Assembly (NCBI GenBank): GCA_037783545.1
Contig: JBBELK010000620.1
Span: 1,860,001-1,924,000 of the forward strand
DNA from: Henricia sp. BOLD:AAB3569
Taxonomy: Eukaryota > Echinodermata > Asteroidea > Spinulosida > Echinasteridae
Length of the DNA: 64,000 bases
Direction: 5' to 3'
Shown: positions 1-11,754 of the stretch, piece after piece
Numbering within the stretch: the stretch's first letter is position 1
Layout: each line of letters begins with the position of its first letter
The notes under the pieces: generated by a model
What the model saw: the letters and a program-made list of their open reading frames with translations, nothing else
What the model was told of the DNA's origin: nothing
Databases searched by the model: none
Translations under genes and position numbers: made by a program

Positions 1-540
1 ATTTTATGGAAAAACAAAAATTTGAGTGAGAAATGTTTAAGATTTTGTGAGGAAACACTTGGATATTTTTCAGCCTGTCTCATATGGCCTGTACACAAGT
101 TCAGAAGCCATGGGGGCAATTTCATTAAGAAGTTAAGCAAAACAATTTGCTTAATCAAATATTTTTTGCTTTATAAAAATGGGTTAATAATCAAAATTTT
201 ACGTCAACTTGTGTTTTTAGCAAGAATAGCAGATATCCTTGTGAAAAACACAAATTGACATGCAATTTCGACTATTGACTCATTTTTATAAAGCAAACAA
301 ATTTGTTTGCTTAATTGCTTCATGAAATTGCCCCAGATCAACTTCTCAATTCTTTCCGGAAGTGATTTTAGGAGTGATAAACATTTAAAAATTTCCTTGA
401 AAATACTTTCCATGACCCGACTTGAAAACCCCAAAAGGTGCAAATTTGTTAAGGAAACATACAATTTTGAGTGGAAAATGTCATTTTCCTTGAAAACAGT
501 TTTTGTTCTACCTAAAACCTCTGGTGGCGTCAATGTATAG
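1..540. repeat. foldback repeat, related to 54.0-54.3 kb
   Basis: Bases 113-335 form an imperfect palindrome (GGGGGCAATTTCAT near the left, ATGAAATTGCCCC at the right, centre near 225). The first 110 bp recur near 54.18-54.30 kb, sharing GATTTTGTGAGGAAACACT. The short ORFs here are by-products of the palindrome. Confidence 0.5.
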
Positions 541-670
541 AATTCTCTCATTTAATCCACATAGGAACAATAATTCAACAAAATAAGGCCATTTTGAACA
601 ATCATGGTAAGGGTTTCAGAAACCTTGCATTTATTTAATTAACGGCAATACTTTGTCTTTTCTCCTCAGG

Positions 671-706
671 TTTTGATCACCAGCCAAGGGTCCAGTTTAA
701 ATGAAG
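671..706 (+). CDS. possible micro-exon of the left-hand gene
   Basis: Twelve codons lie between a good acceptor (TTCTCCTCAG) and a good donor (GTAAGT), phase 0 on both sides, compatible with the exon at 2849. Support is splice signals and frame only. Confidence 0.22.
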
Positions 707-2118
707 TAAGTAACAGTCTCTATTGTAACTTTAAAGGTGTATTGTTTGTGCTGGGAGCCAATTTTACCATGAAAATCTGGGCAATTATCAGTTTTATGTT
801 AACGATAACAATAGTACTGGAGTTTTATACATTCACTACCAAAGTAGGTACTCATTTTTCAGTGTGGAGAGAGGCAATTTATGGTAAAATGCCTTGCCCA
901 AAGGCACATCTACAACCTTTTGAAGTAACCAAGGTATTGAGTACTTGACACTTGACATCAACATTTCACAGTAAAATTGGCTCTGTGCACGTATATTTTT
1001 AAGGAAAGAACTGACCTCCAAATTTAAATCTTGTGGCAAAAAGTAAAACTAAAACAAAATTGGAATATGTGGCCAGTGACAATATTTTTGATAATTTTAA
1101 AACTAAGTTAGGAAAATAACTAAATTATTGGCCTTTTTGCAATTTCATTGCTTGAGAAGTGTGGCAAAATCAGTGTACACGAATCAATTTACTGACAAAT
1201 TTCTGGTGTCCTTTAATAATAGCGCATTTCAGGTCTCTTGACATCTCAATGCGTTTAACAACTATCAGGAACCACCTCAATATTGAAACGTCGGCGAGTG
1301 GCAGCTAAGCCAGAGACACTGGGGAAATTCCCCTTCTCTTCCAAAAGACTGGACCTATGGCTTTACATCCCATCCACAGGATGGAGCAATTGGTGTCGTG
1401 TGCCTTGCTCAAGGGCACAAATACCTCAAGTAGTCTGAAAACCACAACCTTCGAGTGTTTCCACCTGAAGTTTGTGAGTGAATGACCCAAACTGCTCAGC
1501 CATGATACTTATAACTCATTCTGCAAATTACCTGCACTATGCTAATGGAAGAAATTGCACTATTTTTATCCGTATATCATCGTGAAGACGAAATCTGTGC
1601 ATATCAAGTTGAATTTGCGAAAAGGCTACATGAATAAGAACATCGTACAGACTTGACCTATACTCATCTGTGTAAATAGTCGGAAGGTTCCATGTTGTGA
1701 CTGGCCGTAATTTTCGTTCATAAATGCTGGTAAATGTACTGCACATAACCCCTTATTTTTGGCATGTAACTTTGTAAGGTTAAAACAAACTTTACTTTTT
1801 GCATATGTGCCGAATTTACTTGCTGGAGTGGTTAAAATTAGAGGTCAGTTGAATTCCTTAGTTTTAACTTGTGCTACAGACATTCCATTATGCTCTTTTC
1901 AGCCAATTACAAACTGCATGTTACAACATGAACTTATGTTGGCCATTATTCCAGCAAACGCATCAACATTCACTGTCAGTATAGGTACCCATTTACTCCT
2001 GGGTGCTTTGCGCAATCATCTAAACACCATAAACAAATGTGTGCATTTTCAAAGTTTAACTAAAATAACCTTGTTTTATGACCAAAGAATTTAGTACTCA
2101 ATTATCACTTAGACCTGT
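707..2118. other. intergenic or intronic sequence
   Basis: AT-rich sequence without recognisable coding exons. Around 1296-1490 there is a partial SINE whose tail includes TGCCTTGCTCAAGGGCACA, the same block seen near 23.5, 48.4 and 51.6 kb. Confidence 0.4.
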
Positions 2119-2121
2119 AGA

Positions 2122-2310
2122 AAACCAGAGCTGCCAACACTCCCGGATTTTGGGGAAGACAGCTGGGAAAATGGGTTCATTCCGTGACTCCAAACACATC
2201 TTAAAATCCCCAAGGTTGTTAATTGACAATCCAGGAGGGTTTTTATCCGTCAGGACTCACAAAATGTGTCATTTTCCCGAAGAATCTGTTGCAAAATCTG
2301 GGTAGTGCTT
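2122..2310 (+). mobile_element. MITE, CAGAGCTGCCAAC family (copy 1)
   Basis: About 190 bp closely matching 31358-31552, which has better-preserved inverted ends (CAGAGCTGCCAACCCTCC and its complement). Internal TTGTTAATTGACAATCCAGG is shared. Confidence 0.6.
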
Positions 2311-2848
2311 GAAATGTCCATGAGCCTAGATCCGCCACCGATTTGCAAAAACTTGACCCGGGCTGTGAAACATCCAACTCGGTTTAGGGCAAGGCAAATT
2401 TTTTTGGGTAAATTTTAGGTTTTTCCCTTATCAAATTTCTGCACCTGATGCAATTTCTGATGGTTAAAGTTTTCTTTAAGTACAAAGTGATGATTGAGTA
2501 CTAAATTCCTGCCGTTTATTGTACGGAGCTCTTTTCAATTTTTTCATTAAGCCAGATATCGGTTTTAAAAAAATAATGCGTGCTGTAACATTTTACACTA
2601 AGTTTAAATAAAACTAAACAGATTTCAGTTATAAAAATTGTGGAAATTTTCTCGTCAACGCTAGTGATCACGTAAACTTGAAAATTTATTTTTTTGATAG
2701 CACATGTAAAACCAACCTATACTTGATTTCCAGCTAAAATGCACCTTTTTTGTATAACAAGAGAATTTTAACAAACTTAATTTTCAGTTTTGGTGTGAAA
2801 TGAAAGCCATTGTAAAATGTGTTGATTTGGCATTATTTTATTTTTCAG

Positions 2849-2968
2849 ATATGGCAGCTCATGAGGCCGCAAGCAGTTCGGTATCAAATCTTTTCGAGAA
2901 TCATGTCACGTCGTAATCGGGAAAAAAATGTTTTGTCAATTGGGTATGTAGACGGAAAACTTGAGAAA
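2849..2968 (+). CDS. putative penultimate exon of an unidentified gene
   Basis: A TTTTTCAG acceptor opens a frame reading IWQLMRPQAVRYQIF and then an Arg-rich stretch (SRIMSRRNREK), ending at donor GTAAAT after GKLEK, phase 0 throughout. I do not recognise the protein. It joins in frame to the next candidate exon. Confidence 0.4.
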
Positions 2969-3178
2969 GTAAATTTTCAGCTTATCGTCATGTTGTTACT
3001 GACAATCTGTGACTTAATTGTGATTTACCAAGTTACAAATGTTGCGTTTACTGAATTTTTTTCTTGAAATTGCAGTTATCGTTTGTAATTATATTTTCTT
3101 GTTTTACAGTGGATGTTTAATCAATCATTTTAATTGCATTTCTTTGTACACCATTTTTATTAATGTTTTCTTTAACAG

Positions 3179-3256
3179 GTAGAGGAGGGAAACCTCCACT
3201 TCAATACGTTAGAAAATCGTACAGGGGGCAACCCCTGTTCGATTTTCAAATTATAA
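3179..3256 (+). CDS. putative terminal exon of the same unidentified gene
   Basis: A TTTAACAG acceptor opens VEEGNLHFNTLENRTGGN and ends CSIFKL followed by TAA at 3254-3256. An AATAAA hexamer follows at 3375-3380, at a normal distance for a 3' end. A tiny upstream exon at 671-706 (VLITSQGSSLNE, acceptor CTCCTCAG, donor GTAAGT, phase 0) could belong to the same gene. Function unknown; homology search is needed. Confidence 0.4.
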   Translation, partial: VEEGNLHFNTLENRTGGNPCSIFKL

Positions 3257-3385
3257 ATTTGGACCACCGAACCCTGGATTATCTGTAAAGACAATAGCAA
3301 TTAGGACCTTGCATAAATTAAGTTAATGAACATTTTACTTGAATATATTACTTGGTTTACTTATTGGAGTACAGAATAAAATAAG

Positions 3386-4110
3386 ACATGTTTACAAATG
3401 AAACTTTTGTTGTCAGTGACTTTTATTTTGACTCTAACTATATAACACTATTTAAATAAGATTGTTTACAAACATTACTATATTTGTTAAAGTACATTTA
3501 ACAATGCTACAAGAGAAATAAATACAATTGGTTGTTGCTAAATGAATACAAGAATATTAAGTACAAGTCAATGTTTACAAACTGTTAGTCATTTTTTGAG
3601 AAAATAATTTGAGCAAGTTTTGGTTTGTTTACAAACTGATAGTCATTTTTTGAGAAAATAATTTGAGCAAGTTAAGGTTTGTTTACAAACTGATAGTCAT
3701 TTTTTGAGAAAATAATTTGAGCAAGTTTTGGTTTGTTTACAAACTGATAGTCATTTTTTGAGAAAATAATTTGAGCAAGTTTTGGTTTGTTTACAAACTG
3801 ATAGTCATTTTTGAGCCACTGAAGAGTTGTGTGCTTAGGGATGGATAGAAAATTCAATGTTTACAAACTGTTAATCAATTTTTGGAGAGAGGCTTGAACA
3901 AATTTAGGACAGCTTGTTTGTTTACAAGCTGTTAGTCATTTTTTTGAGACATTGAAGAGTTGTGCTTAGGAACTGACTGTAGGATGGATGCTGCAACCGG
4001 AATGATTGCTGCAAGTTTTGGTTTGTTTACAAACTGATAGTCATTTTTTTGAGCCACTGAAGGATCAGTTGACTTCATTCAATGTTTACAAACTGTTTTT
4101 TGGAGAGAGA
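3386..4110 (+). repeat. minisatellite with repeated TGTTTACAAAC motif
   Basis: A clean 54-bp unit is repeated at about 3572, 3626, 3680, 3734 and 3788, then degenerate copies continue to 4110. Each unit contains TGTTTAC, the forkhead-factor core, and eleven such motifs fall within about 700 bp. Confidence 0.75.
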
Positions 4111-4651
4111 CTTAAACAAATTTAGGACAGCTTTTGGATCCAGGAACTATGGTAGGTTGAGTTGAAGGAAGATTTTTAAGTGATGTTTTTTTAGGAAGTT
4201 TAATTAAATACTTGAGAACTGACCATTAAATTCAGAATCTATCTATGGTAGGTTGAGCAGAAGGTTCAGTTGACTTGATTTCTTCAACATGTCTGTAGGG
4301 GAAAAAAAGTAAACAATTTAACATTGTGGAAAATAGGGATGAGACTTTAAAGAATTTACAATAGTTTTCAGATGGTTATTTGAAATGACCTCATGAAACT
4401 GAAATTAATTTATATGAGGTCATAGTAAAATTTTGACAAGATAAAGGGTTCAATGATTGTATTGTGTACATGCAACTTGAAAGAATTGCAAACCGGTTTC
4501 TGAATTCCATGTCTGACGAGTCAGAAAATGTTCTTCCAAAGCATGATTTCCATGCTGTAAACTGCAACTCCTGAAGGCCCAATGCATTATTAATAATTGT
4601 TTCAGAGACTGGAGATACTTTATATGGTAAATGTGAGTGTATTGGGACTTA

Positions 4652-4748
4652 CCATGGGTCAATCCTGGCCACTCTGAAGATGAAGCAGTGAGGTCTGCCA
4701 AAGTACAAACAGATCTTGAAAATATTTAGCTCCTCGTCACCTGTCACA
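4652..4748 (-). pseudogene. possible minus-strand exon, degenerate
   Basis: A TTTGTGACAG acceptor opens the only readable frame, GDEELNIFKICLYFGRP, continuing to a GTAAGT donor. Joined to the nearest downstream acceptor (4296), the split codon becomes TGA. The upstream candidate exon at 5617-5499 (SPDGIHLSS near its end) also hits a stop. This suggests a decayed gene or retroelement; not recognised. Confidence 0.2.
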
Positions 4749-4864
4749 AATGAAGAAAATATAATGTTACAAATTACTGCAAATTTAGAGGAAATTAAAA
4801 AGTGAATAGTTTCTGAATTCATATATGACTTGACAATTTTTGGAAAAAAAATACAAAAATATGC

Positions 4865-5420
4865 CTTATAAAAGCACCCCATGATACAGAAGGGTTCGAG
4901 TCCAACCCAAGCAATGATTGACACTAGCACACTGAGTGGGCGAGTGGTTAAGACAACAAGGTTTTAACAGAGTTCTTGGTAAAGCACTGAGCACACAGTG
5001 CTGATAAATCTGGTCAAAAAAGAGACATGGGACTGGTTGTGATACCAACTGGCCCTTTGACACCAGCGCACTGAGTAGTCGAATGATTGAGGTTCAAGTC
5101 CCAACTGCTCCATGGCATGATTTGAACCAGCTCACTGAGTGGTCAAGTCAACTGTTGTAGACTGTTGTAAAATGTAGGAGGATATGGGTTTGAGTCCCAC
5201 CCAAGCACATTTTGATGTTTTTAATCGTTCTCATAAATTGTCGGAAAAGGGCAAGGGATTAGTTGTGATACCAAATGTTGCACAAATCAAACAGGTCCTT
5301 TGACACCAGCACACTGAGAGGTCAAGTTAAGGCAACTGCTCTAGAATGTAGAAGGTTGTGGGTTTGAGTCCCGCCCAAGCCCAAATTGTTGACGGGGTTC
5401 TTGGGAAAGCACTCAGCAAA
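4865..5420 (+). repeat. tRNA-derived SINE cluster
   Basis: Several copies pair an A-box-like segment (ACTGAGTGGTCAAGT) with a B-box-like segment (GGTTCGAGTCC, GGTTTGAGTCC) about 50-60 bp downstream. They repeat with spacers such as GGGAAAGCACTCAGCA. Acceptor stems are not preserved, so these are repeats rather than tRNA genes. Confidence 0.5.
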
Positions 5421-6126
5421 GGTGCTGATAGATTATATTGGGAATGATCAAGCTATTCCTAGTTTAGAGAAGTAGTAACAAGCTGATCATTACAATACCT
5501 GAAAGCTGATCATGATGACAAATGAATTCCATCAGGAGAGAGACATGTACGTGGAGTCCAATAGTCCAGGTGAGGCCAAGCATGGGCAGCAACACAAGGG
5601 AGCTTCACAAACTGGTCCTGTTAAAAGGAAATCAAATGAAATGCATTAGTATGTAAAGTTTACTCCTTACAGGTTTGGACATTTGTTTTCAATATCTCAA
5701 TTATTTGTGACCTGTTCATATCATGTGTCGTATCAACAGAACTTAGCTCATTCATTGCCTTTCATGGAAAATCAGTATTTAAAAAGAATATTTCAAGGGC
5801 ATTAAAAATATTATAGAGCTTGATATCTTTCTATACCAGATGCATGTATGAAATGCAAAAATATACAGCTGAACCCTGTTAATAAGAGGTCATTAAGGCT
5901 TTGCAGATTCCCTTGTTATAACAGAAACATTGTATTATCAAGAATAAAAAAATTAACAAAGGATTGGAATCTAAACTTTTTCCTTGTTATAAGTGCAAAA
6001 GAGGGAAAATTAACATGTTGCAGTAATACAGGTATGTAAATGAGCAATGTTTTTGATTAATACTTTTATTAAGGTAAGGATAGTACACCCAGATGTGAGT
6101 AAAATTAACTCATGTCATTCAATGTG

Positions 6127-6885
6127 TTGGGGCATTCTGGGTAACATCATGATGAAACCATGGCCATTAGGTGACTTCTAAAAAACCAAACTGGAAGTCA
6201 GCTTCAGGGAAACACCATTCATGAATAAACATGAGCAAGTGTTGGGGCATTCTGGGTAACATCATGGTGAAACCATGGCCATTATGTGACTTATAAAAAA
6301 CCAAACTGGAACTCAACTTTAGGGGAACACCATTCATGAATAAACATGAGCAAGTATTGGGGCATTCTGGGTAACATCATGATGAAACCATGGCCACTAT
6401 GTGACTTCTAAAAAACCAAACTGGAATTCAGCTTCAGGGGTACACCATTCATGAATAAACATGAGCAAGTAAGATGATGTATTGGAGCAATCAGTCTGTT
6501 GGGGCATTCTGGGTAACATCATGATGAAACCATGGGCACTATGTGACTTCTAAAAAACCAAACTGGAATTCAGCTTCAGGGGGATACCATTCATGAATAA
6601 ACATGAGCAAGTAAGATGATGTATTGGAGCAATCGGTCTATTGGGGCATTCTGGGTAACATCATGATGAAACTATGTGACTTCTAAAAAACCAAACTGGA
6701 ATTCAGCTTCAGGGGGACACCATTCATGAATAAACATGAGCAAGTAAGATGATGTATTGGAGCAATCAGTGTATCGGGGCATTCTGGGTAACATCATGAT
6801 GAAACCATGGGCATTATGTGACTTCTAAAAAGTAAAACTAGAACTCAGATTCAGGGGGACACCATTCATGAATAAACATGAGCAA
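6127..6885 (+). repeat. tandem array, 115-bp unit extended to 142 bp
   Basis: Six units start with TTGGGGCATTCTGGGTAACA at 6127, 6242, 6357, 6499, 6641 and about 6774. The first three steps are 115 bp. Later ones are 142 bp because of an extra 27-bp segment (AAGATGATGTATTGGAGCAA). One unit has lost the ACCATGGCC block. Confidence 0.85.
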
Positions 6886-7566
6886 GGGCAAAAGAGGCAT
6901 TAGCATACTGCAGTGACATGTAAATAAGCAGCAGATTTGCATAATTTTGATTAAGGCAAGAATAGTACACCAAGATGTCAATACTAATTAATGTGCTGTA
7001 ACATGTAAATGAGCAATAATTTGCATAAATATACAAAAATTGAATACTACTACATGTATACAAATTAATTTGACAAGAGATTTTGATTAGAGATAAGACA
7101 CCAACATGTCGATTCACACAGCCTTTTCAAGTGTAAATTTGGAGGGAATTTGGAGTGAAAACAGAGAATCAATTTAGAAAGGAAGCGTTTTTGTGATTGT
7201 GATCCATTTTACTCCAAATTCCTCCACATCGCTTTTTCTCAAAGCTACGCGCATCAAAATTACGGGTGAAAAAGCGCAGTGTGAATTCCCCCTAAATGTG
7301 GCCAAACCTTGCACCAGCCCCAGGCGACTAAAGACATTGTGTCACTCTCAAAAATGAAACCCAGTGATATGGGTAGCGCCATAGGGCAAGATAGACTACT
7401 CTACACTGACCACTGTAGAAATTCAAGGCGCCATTTTAGTAAGCAAACTAGACGCGCCTCATGTCTGTTTGACATGCCTCTTGTGAATGCTGATTTTCTC
7501 CTATCCCAAGTTTGGTTGAACGGTTTTCATTTCAATGTGTTCGTTACTTTGCCCAGAGAAAAATTT

Positions 7567-8220
7567 GAGGGAGTATACCACTGTGCCTCATATCTCAGCT
7601 GGTTGAGCATCTGCCCTGTGTGTCAGACGTCTTGGGGAAAACCTGAGGGAGTATACCACTGTGCCTTATAGCTCAGCTGGTTGAGCATCTGTCCTGTGTG
7701 TCAGACGTCTTGGGTACAACCTGAGGGAGTATACCACTGTGCCTTATAGCTCAGCTGGTTGAGCATCTGCCCTGTGTGTCAGACGTCTTGGGTACAACCC
7801 GAGGGAGTATACCACTGTGCCTTATAGCTCAGCTGGTAGAGCATCTGTCCTGTGTGTCAGGGGTCTTGGGGGAAACCTGAGGGAGTATACCACTGTAGCT
7901 CATAGCTCAGCTGGTAGAGCATCTGCATGGTGTGTCAGACGTCTTGGGGGAAACCTGATGGAGTATACCACTGTGCCTCATAGCTCAGCTGGTATGTAGA
8001 GCATCTGCCCGGTGAGTCAGAGGTCTTGGGGAAAACCTGAGGGAGTATACCACTGTGCCTTATACATATAGCTCAGCTGTGGTAGAGCATCTGCCCAGTG
8101 TGTCAGACGTCTTGGGGAAAACCTGAGGGAGTATACCACTGTGCCTTATAGCTCAGCTGGTAGAGCATCTGCCTAGTGAATCAGAGGTCTTGGGTTCAAA
8201 TCCCGATGAGGCCCTTACAA
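7567..8220 (+). repeat. tandem tRNA-like array, plus strand
   Basis: Eight units of about 78 bp begin with GAGGGAGTATACCACTGTG (7567, 7645, 7723, 7801, 7879, 7958, 8039, 8125). Each carries a D-arm and A box (TAGCTCAGCTGGTAGAGCAT). Only the last unit (about 8146-8217) has a T-arm and B box (GGGTTCAAATCCC) and a closing acceptor stem (GCCTTAT with ATGAGGC). Confidence 0.85.
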
Positions 8221-8407
8221 TTTTTCTCTCATCCCAAGTGCGGATTCTGCTTTAACTATTCGCCACAACACATATTACACCACGAGAGGCATGTCAAACA
8301 GACACAAGGCGCGTCTAGTTTGCTTACTAAAATGGCGCCTTTACATACTTCACTTTATTGAATTGATTTCGCATGGGTGGGCTATCTTGCACTTTTGCTG
8401 CTATATC

Positions 8408-8596
8408 CAGGCGCGGATCCAGAGGGGGGGTTTTGGGGGTCAAAACCCCCACCCCTTCTCCGACACCAAAAAATATAATGTAATGCATTTTTTGCGTGTC
8501 CGCCTGTCCGAAACAAGCAGACATAAAAATCCAATGGGCAAAACCCCTCCCTGGTGGCAAAACCCCCTCCTGGAAAAATTCCTGGATCCGCCCCTT
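8408..8596. mobile_element. small inverted-repeat element, GCGCGGATCCAG ends
   Basis: Ends GGCGCGGATCCAGAGGGG and CCTGGATCCGCCCC are inverted. A related piece begins near 39452. The interior is G/C-run rich and non-coding. Confidence 0.5.
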
Positions 8597-8864
8597 ATCA
8601 TCTTTGAGGAAGCACTACCCATGCATGCCTATAAACGGAAGCTAGACAAGTTTTACTACAGTGGAAAGTCACCATTAACGAGCATCGTATCTGAACCATA
8701 ACAAGTGTTTGTTTTGATGGCGTTTGATGCGAACAAATGGATATACATGTAGTTGGGAGCCATGAGCGATGTTCACTGTAGCAGAATGTTCTTTATGATT
8801 ATGGTGTTCATTATAGCGAATTTCCACTGTATTAAAATTGGAATGATGGCCAAAAACTTACTTT

Positions 8865-9490
8865 TAATAGAACCTTCTTTTTTTTCATCAAAATCGTTGC
8901 TAAAATCGGAATCTTTAAGCAAGTCTTTTTACAGGAAATTGCAATTTTTGGGTAAAATCAAAATCTCTACACATTCTACATACCGCCCTGGCCGTAATAC
9001 TTTCAAAACTTGCGTACACACCTTCGTTTTCCCAAATTGACAAACTCACCTCTACCCCATGGTCTACTGCGTAGCTATACCGTAGCCTCTGGGAGGCAAA
9101 CTAGTTCTTCGTATGCTGATTGGTTAACAGTAGACCATGGGGCCAAGGTCGGTGTGGCCCGTGTCAAAATCACCGCCCGAACTCGACCATTCATTGTAAA
9201 TAGTGCCCCTCTTTGTCCAACTGGTGCCAGCCCATAATTCAATGCGCCAGCCATACGACAATTTTTGAAGACTGCACGTGCACGGCGAGGTGAGTTTGTC
9301 AATTTGGGAAAAACAAAGGTGTGTACGCAAGTTTGGAGAGTATTACTATCCAGGGCGGTATGTAGAACGTGTAGAGAATTTGAATTTAACCCAAAAATTG
9401 CAATTTCTTGTAAAAAGACCTGCTTTAATGATTCCGATTTTAGCAACGATTTTGATGGGAAAAAATGTTTCTATTGAAAGTAACGGCATA
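8865..9490. mobile_element. foldback element, ATCAAAATCGTTGC family
   Basis: The arms are inverted copies: ATCAAAATCGTTGCTAAAAT on the left and GCAACGATTTTGAT on the right, meeting near 9.18 kb. The family recurs at 40.03-40.75 kb and, as one arm, at 35.44-35.68 kb. Confidence 0.65.
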
Positions 9491-9701
9491 ATAATAATAA
9501 TATTTTCAATACAAACAATAAAAAAGGCCGATACTTTCAGTATTTGAAGTAGCCAAAAACTCACCTCTCCTGTGTTTTCAGTATCCATGGCAACACATCC
9601 ATTGGCTCCATCTCCAAACTGTGAATTACATAAGAAACAAAAATTAGCAACTGTGACAGAAATGCAACTAATCCAGAAATAAGTCAGACATCACCTACAC
9701 A

Positions 9702-9851
9702 GGGCGTGTTTGTTTTGGACGGATCCAGATTCAGATCTGCACAGATCCAATTCATGTGACTTGAATTCCTAGTCGAGAGCAGTTACGTTTGTTTCTGCGC
9801 GTAAAATAACTTGGGATCTGGATCCGGATCTGTCGTGAAACAAACACGCCC
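9702..9851. mobile_element. small palindromic MITE
   Basis: GGGCGTGTTTGTTTTGGACG at the left is inverted as GAAACAAACACGCCC at the right, with GGATCC-rich interior. Confidence 0.6.
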
Positions 9852-10067
9852 GTAATAAGGTCAAATCGCCCCTTAGTAAACATGCTCCCTGACACTGAAA
9901 GTCACACTCAGATCAAGTCGTCTCCTGGTAAAGAGTTGCACTGCTCATGTCTGGTCCCCAGACCTAAAGTTTCCAAATATTCGATCACCGCTACCAACTC
10001 GACCGTTTACTATTTACCAACTTGATTCGCACCAACTTGACCGCTGTGGCGGCAGTCTGTGAAAGTC

Positions 10068-10424
10068 GGACCCTCCGGATCTTCAGGATCTTTGTTAAAA
10101 ATTGATATTTAACGAACAGAAAGTACCTAGTTTGACTTCTAAATATGCTTACATACCTTTTACCACCATGTATTGCACCAATTTGTAATCATACACCACA
10201 TCGACTATCCACAAAGTCGAATTTTCGAAGAAATAGGCGTAGGAAGTGCAGGACACTAAGAAAAAAGAAATTGGTTTTTTCCACGCCGGATCTTTAAAAA
10301 TAAGGCCTGTACATGGCGGTAAAAAGTATGAAAGCGTATTAAGAAGTCAAACTAGGCACTTTCTGTTCATTAAATACCCATTTTTGAAAAAGATCCGGAA
10401 GATCTGGAAGGATCCGGAGGGTCC
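10068..10424. mobile_element. foldback MITE, GGACCCTCCGGATC ends
   Basis: The inverted ends GGACCCTCCGGATC and GATCCGGAGGGTCC are perfect, and the arms stay complementary inward (TAGTTTGACTTCT with AGAAGTCAAACTA). Confidence 0.65.
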
Positions 10425-10517
10425 ATTTTTCACCCACACCCCGCTGTGGCTGTGCATACTCAATGCACATTGGTCGACTTGGTTCAATCATGTGTTTTCT
10501 TCCTCCATGGTTCAATG

Positions 10518-10633
10518 TAGCCCTAAAATTAGGGCTGTAAATTGCTCGCTTTTCAAATCTGACTTATAATACAGTCGACTGTAATAAGTCAGATTTGAAA
10601 AGCGAGCAATTTACAGCCCTAATTTTAGGGCTA
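10518..10633. mobile_element. 116-bp MULE-like MITE with 9-bp target duplication
   Basis: A nearly perfect palindrome begins TAGCCCTAAAATTAGGGCTG and ends with its complement. It is flanked by GGTTCAATG at 10509-10517 and 10634-10642. The same ends and duplication length are found at 20974-21881. Confidence 0.8.
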
Positions 10634-11240
10634 GGTTCAATGGCGAGTTGGGAACCCGTCTAATAGTTTAGATGCATTAGTTCAAAAAATGTATGCGCTC
10701 GTCTTCATTGCATTTTGACTGGACGACTTGATTCGGGGACGACTTGGCCGAAGCATAGAGCAAGGAACCAAAGCTAAACTAAAGAGTAAAGTCTGGCCTG
10801 ATTTTTTCTTATAAAATGTGCATTTACTGATGCTTAAAAACTCATTTTGAAGGAACAAAAAGCAATAATAAACTTCTCAAATCTTACCCGCAGCAGCTAG
10901 CCTCAGGACAGCTCGTCTGGCGACATGCATGGTCGAGACAACTTGACTCCCACACTCCGGACAAGTCGTCCGTCATGAATGTCACCGGTCACACATCCAA
11001 TGTCCAAAATCGACACAAACGGTTTGCTGTGAAAACTGGTTTTTACTCTCACTTTGTTTTGCCATTGAACACGCAGTCATCAAGCAGTAGAAAGTCCGGA
11101 AATGCACATTATTCTGCTTTTTAAACCATTTATTTCGCTTTTCGTAAAAATCTCCCGTCCAACTCTTCGATCAAATATGGCGGGCTCATGACGTTGAGGG
11201 CGCTGAGATTAGACTTGAATAAGTCCTTCAAGGAGACTAC

Positions 11241-11363
11241 AGTAAGGCTGGATCCGAATTAGGGGCTTTGGCTGTGGCTATGCTGTTGCTATGGGCGGAC
11301 AATGAAAGTCCTTAGAAACAGCATAGCAACAGCCAAAGCCACTAATTCGGATCCAGCCTTACT
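11241..11363. mobile_element. small MITE, AGTAAGGCTGGATCCGAATT ends
   Basis: The inverted ends AGTAAGGCTGGATCCGAATT and its complement enclose GGCTGTGGCTATGCTGTTGC and a partial inverse. A related core occurs inside the 40.0-40.75 kb foldback. Confidence 0.65.
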
Positions 11364-11754
11364 TGCCTCCTACTTTCCCAAAATTTGAACTGAGGGGTTG
11401 CATAATTCAAAAAATGAGAAATAAAATACGAGGGAGTTTTATTTCCCTTGCAGGTTTTCTTAAATTTTGCCAATATTTTTAAGGTTTGGACATTCTTTTG
11501 AGGAAAATCCTTTTTTTAAATATCATTGCAAAACTTTGACTAACTGATTTACATTTTGAATCACTAACTACATTTTGTTAAGATCAAGAAATGGGCTCAA
11601 TTCTAATAAAAAACAAGTGACATAACTTCAAGTTCATACTAGGTGATCCTTACCATTTATTTCAGTAAATAATGGATGGGAAAAATATTCAAATGTTCCT
11701 CAAACCTCATTGAGATTCGAACCGGAGACTTCTGGCAAACCTGAACTATGAGCT

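Noticed and set aside
3570..3815. Regular repeat spacing resembling a CRISPR array
   Set aside because: Whole 54-bp units are repeated with no unique spacers, and the genome is eukaryotic.
4289..4748. Selenocysteine codon at the split TGA
   Set aside because: No SECIS-like structure was identified and the protein is not a known selenoprotein; decay is simpler.
8146..8217. Functional tRNA gene at the end of the tRNA-like array
   Set aside because: The anticodon stem does not close with a 7-nt loop; best treated as a tRNA-derived repeat.
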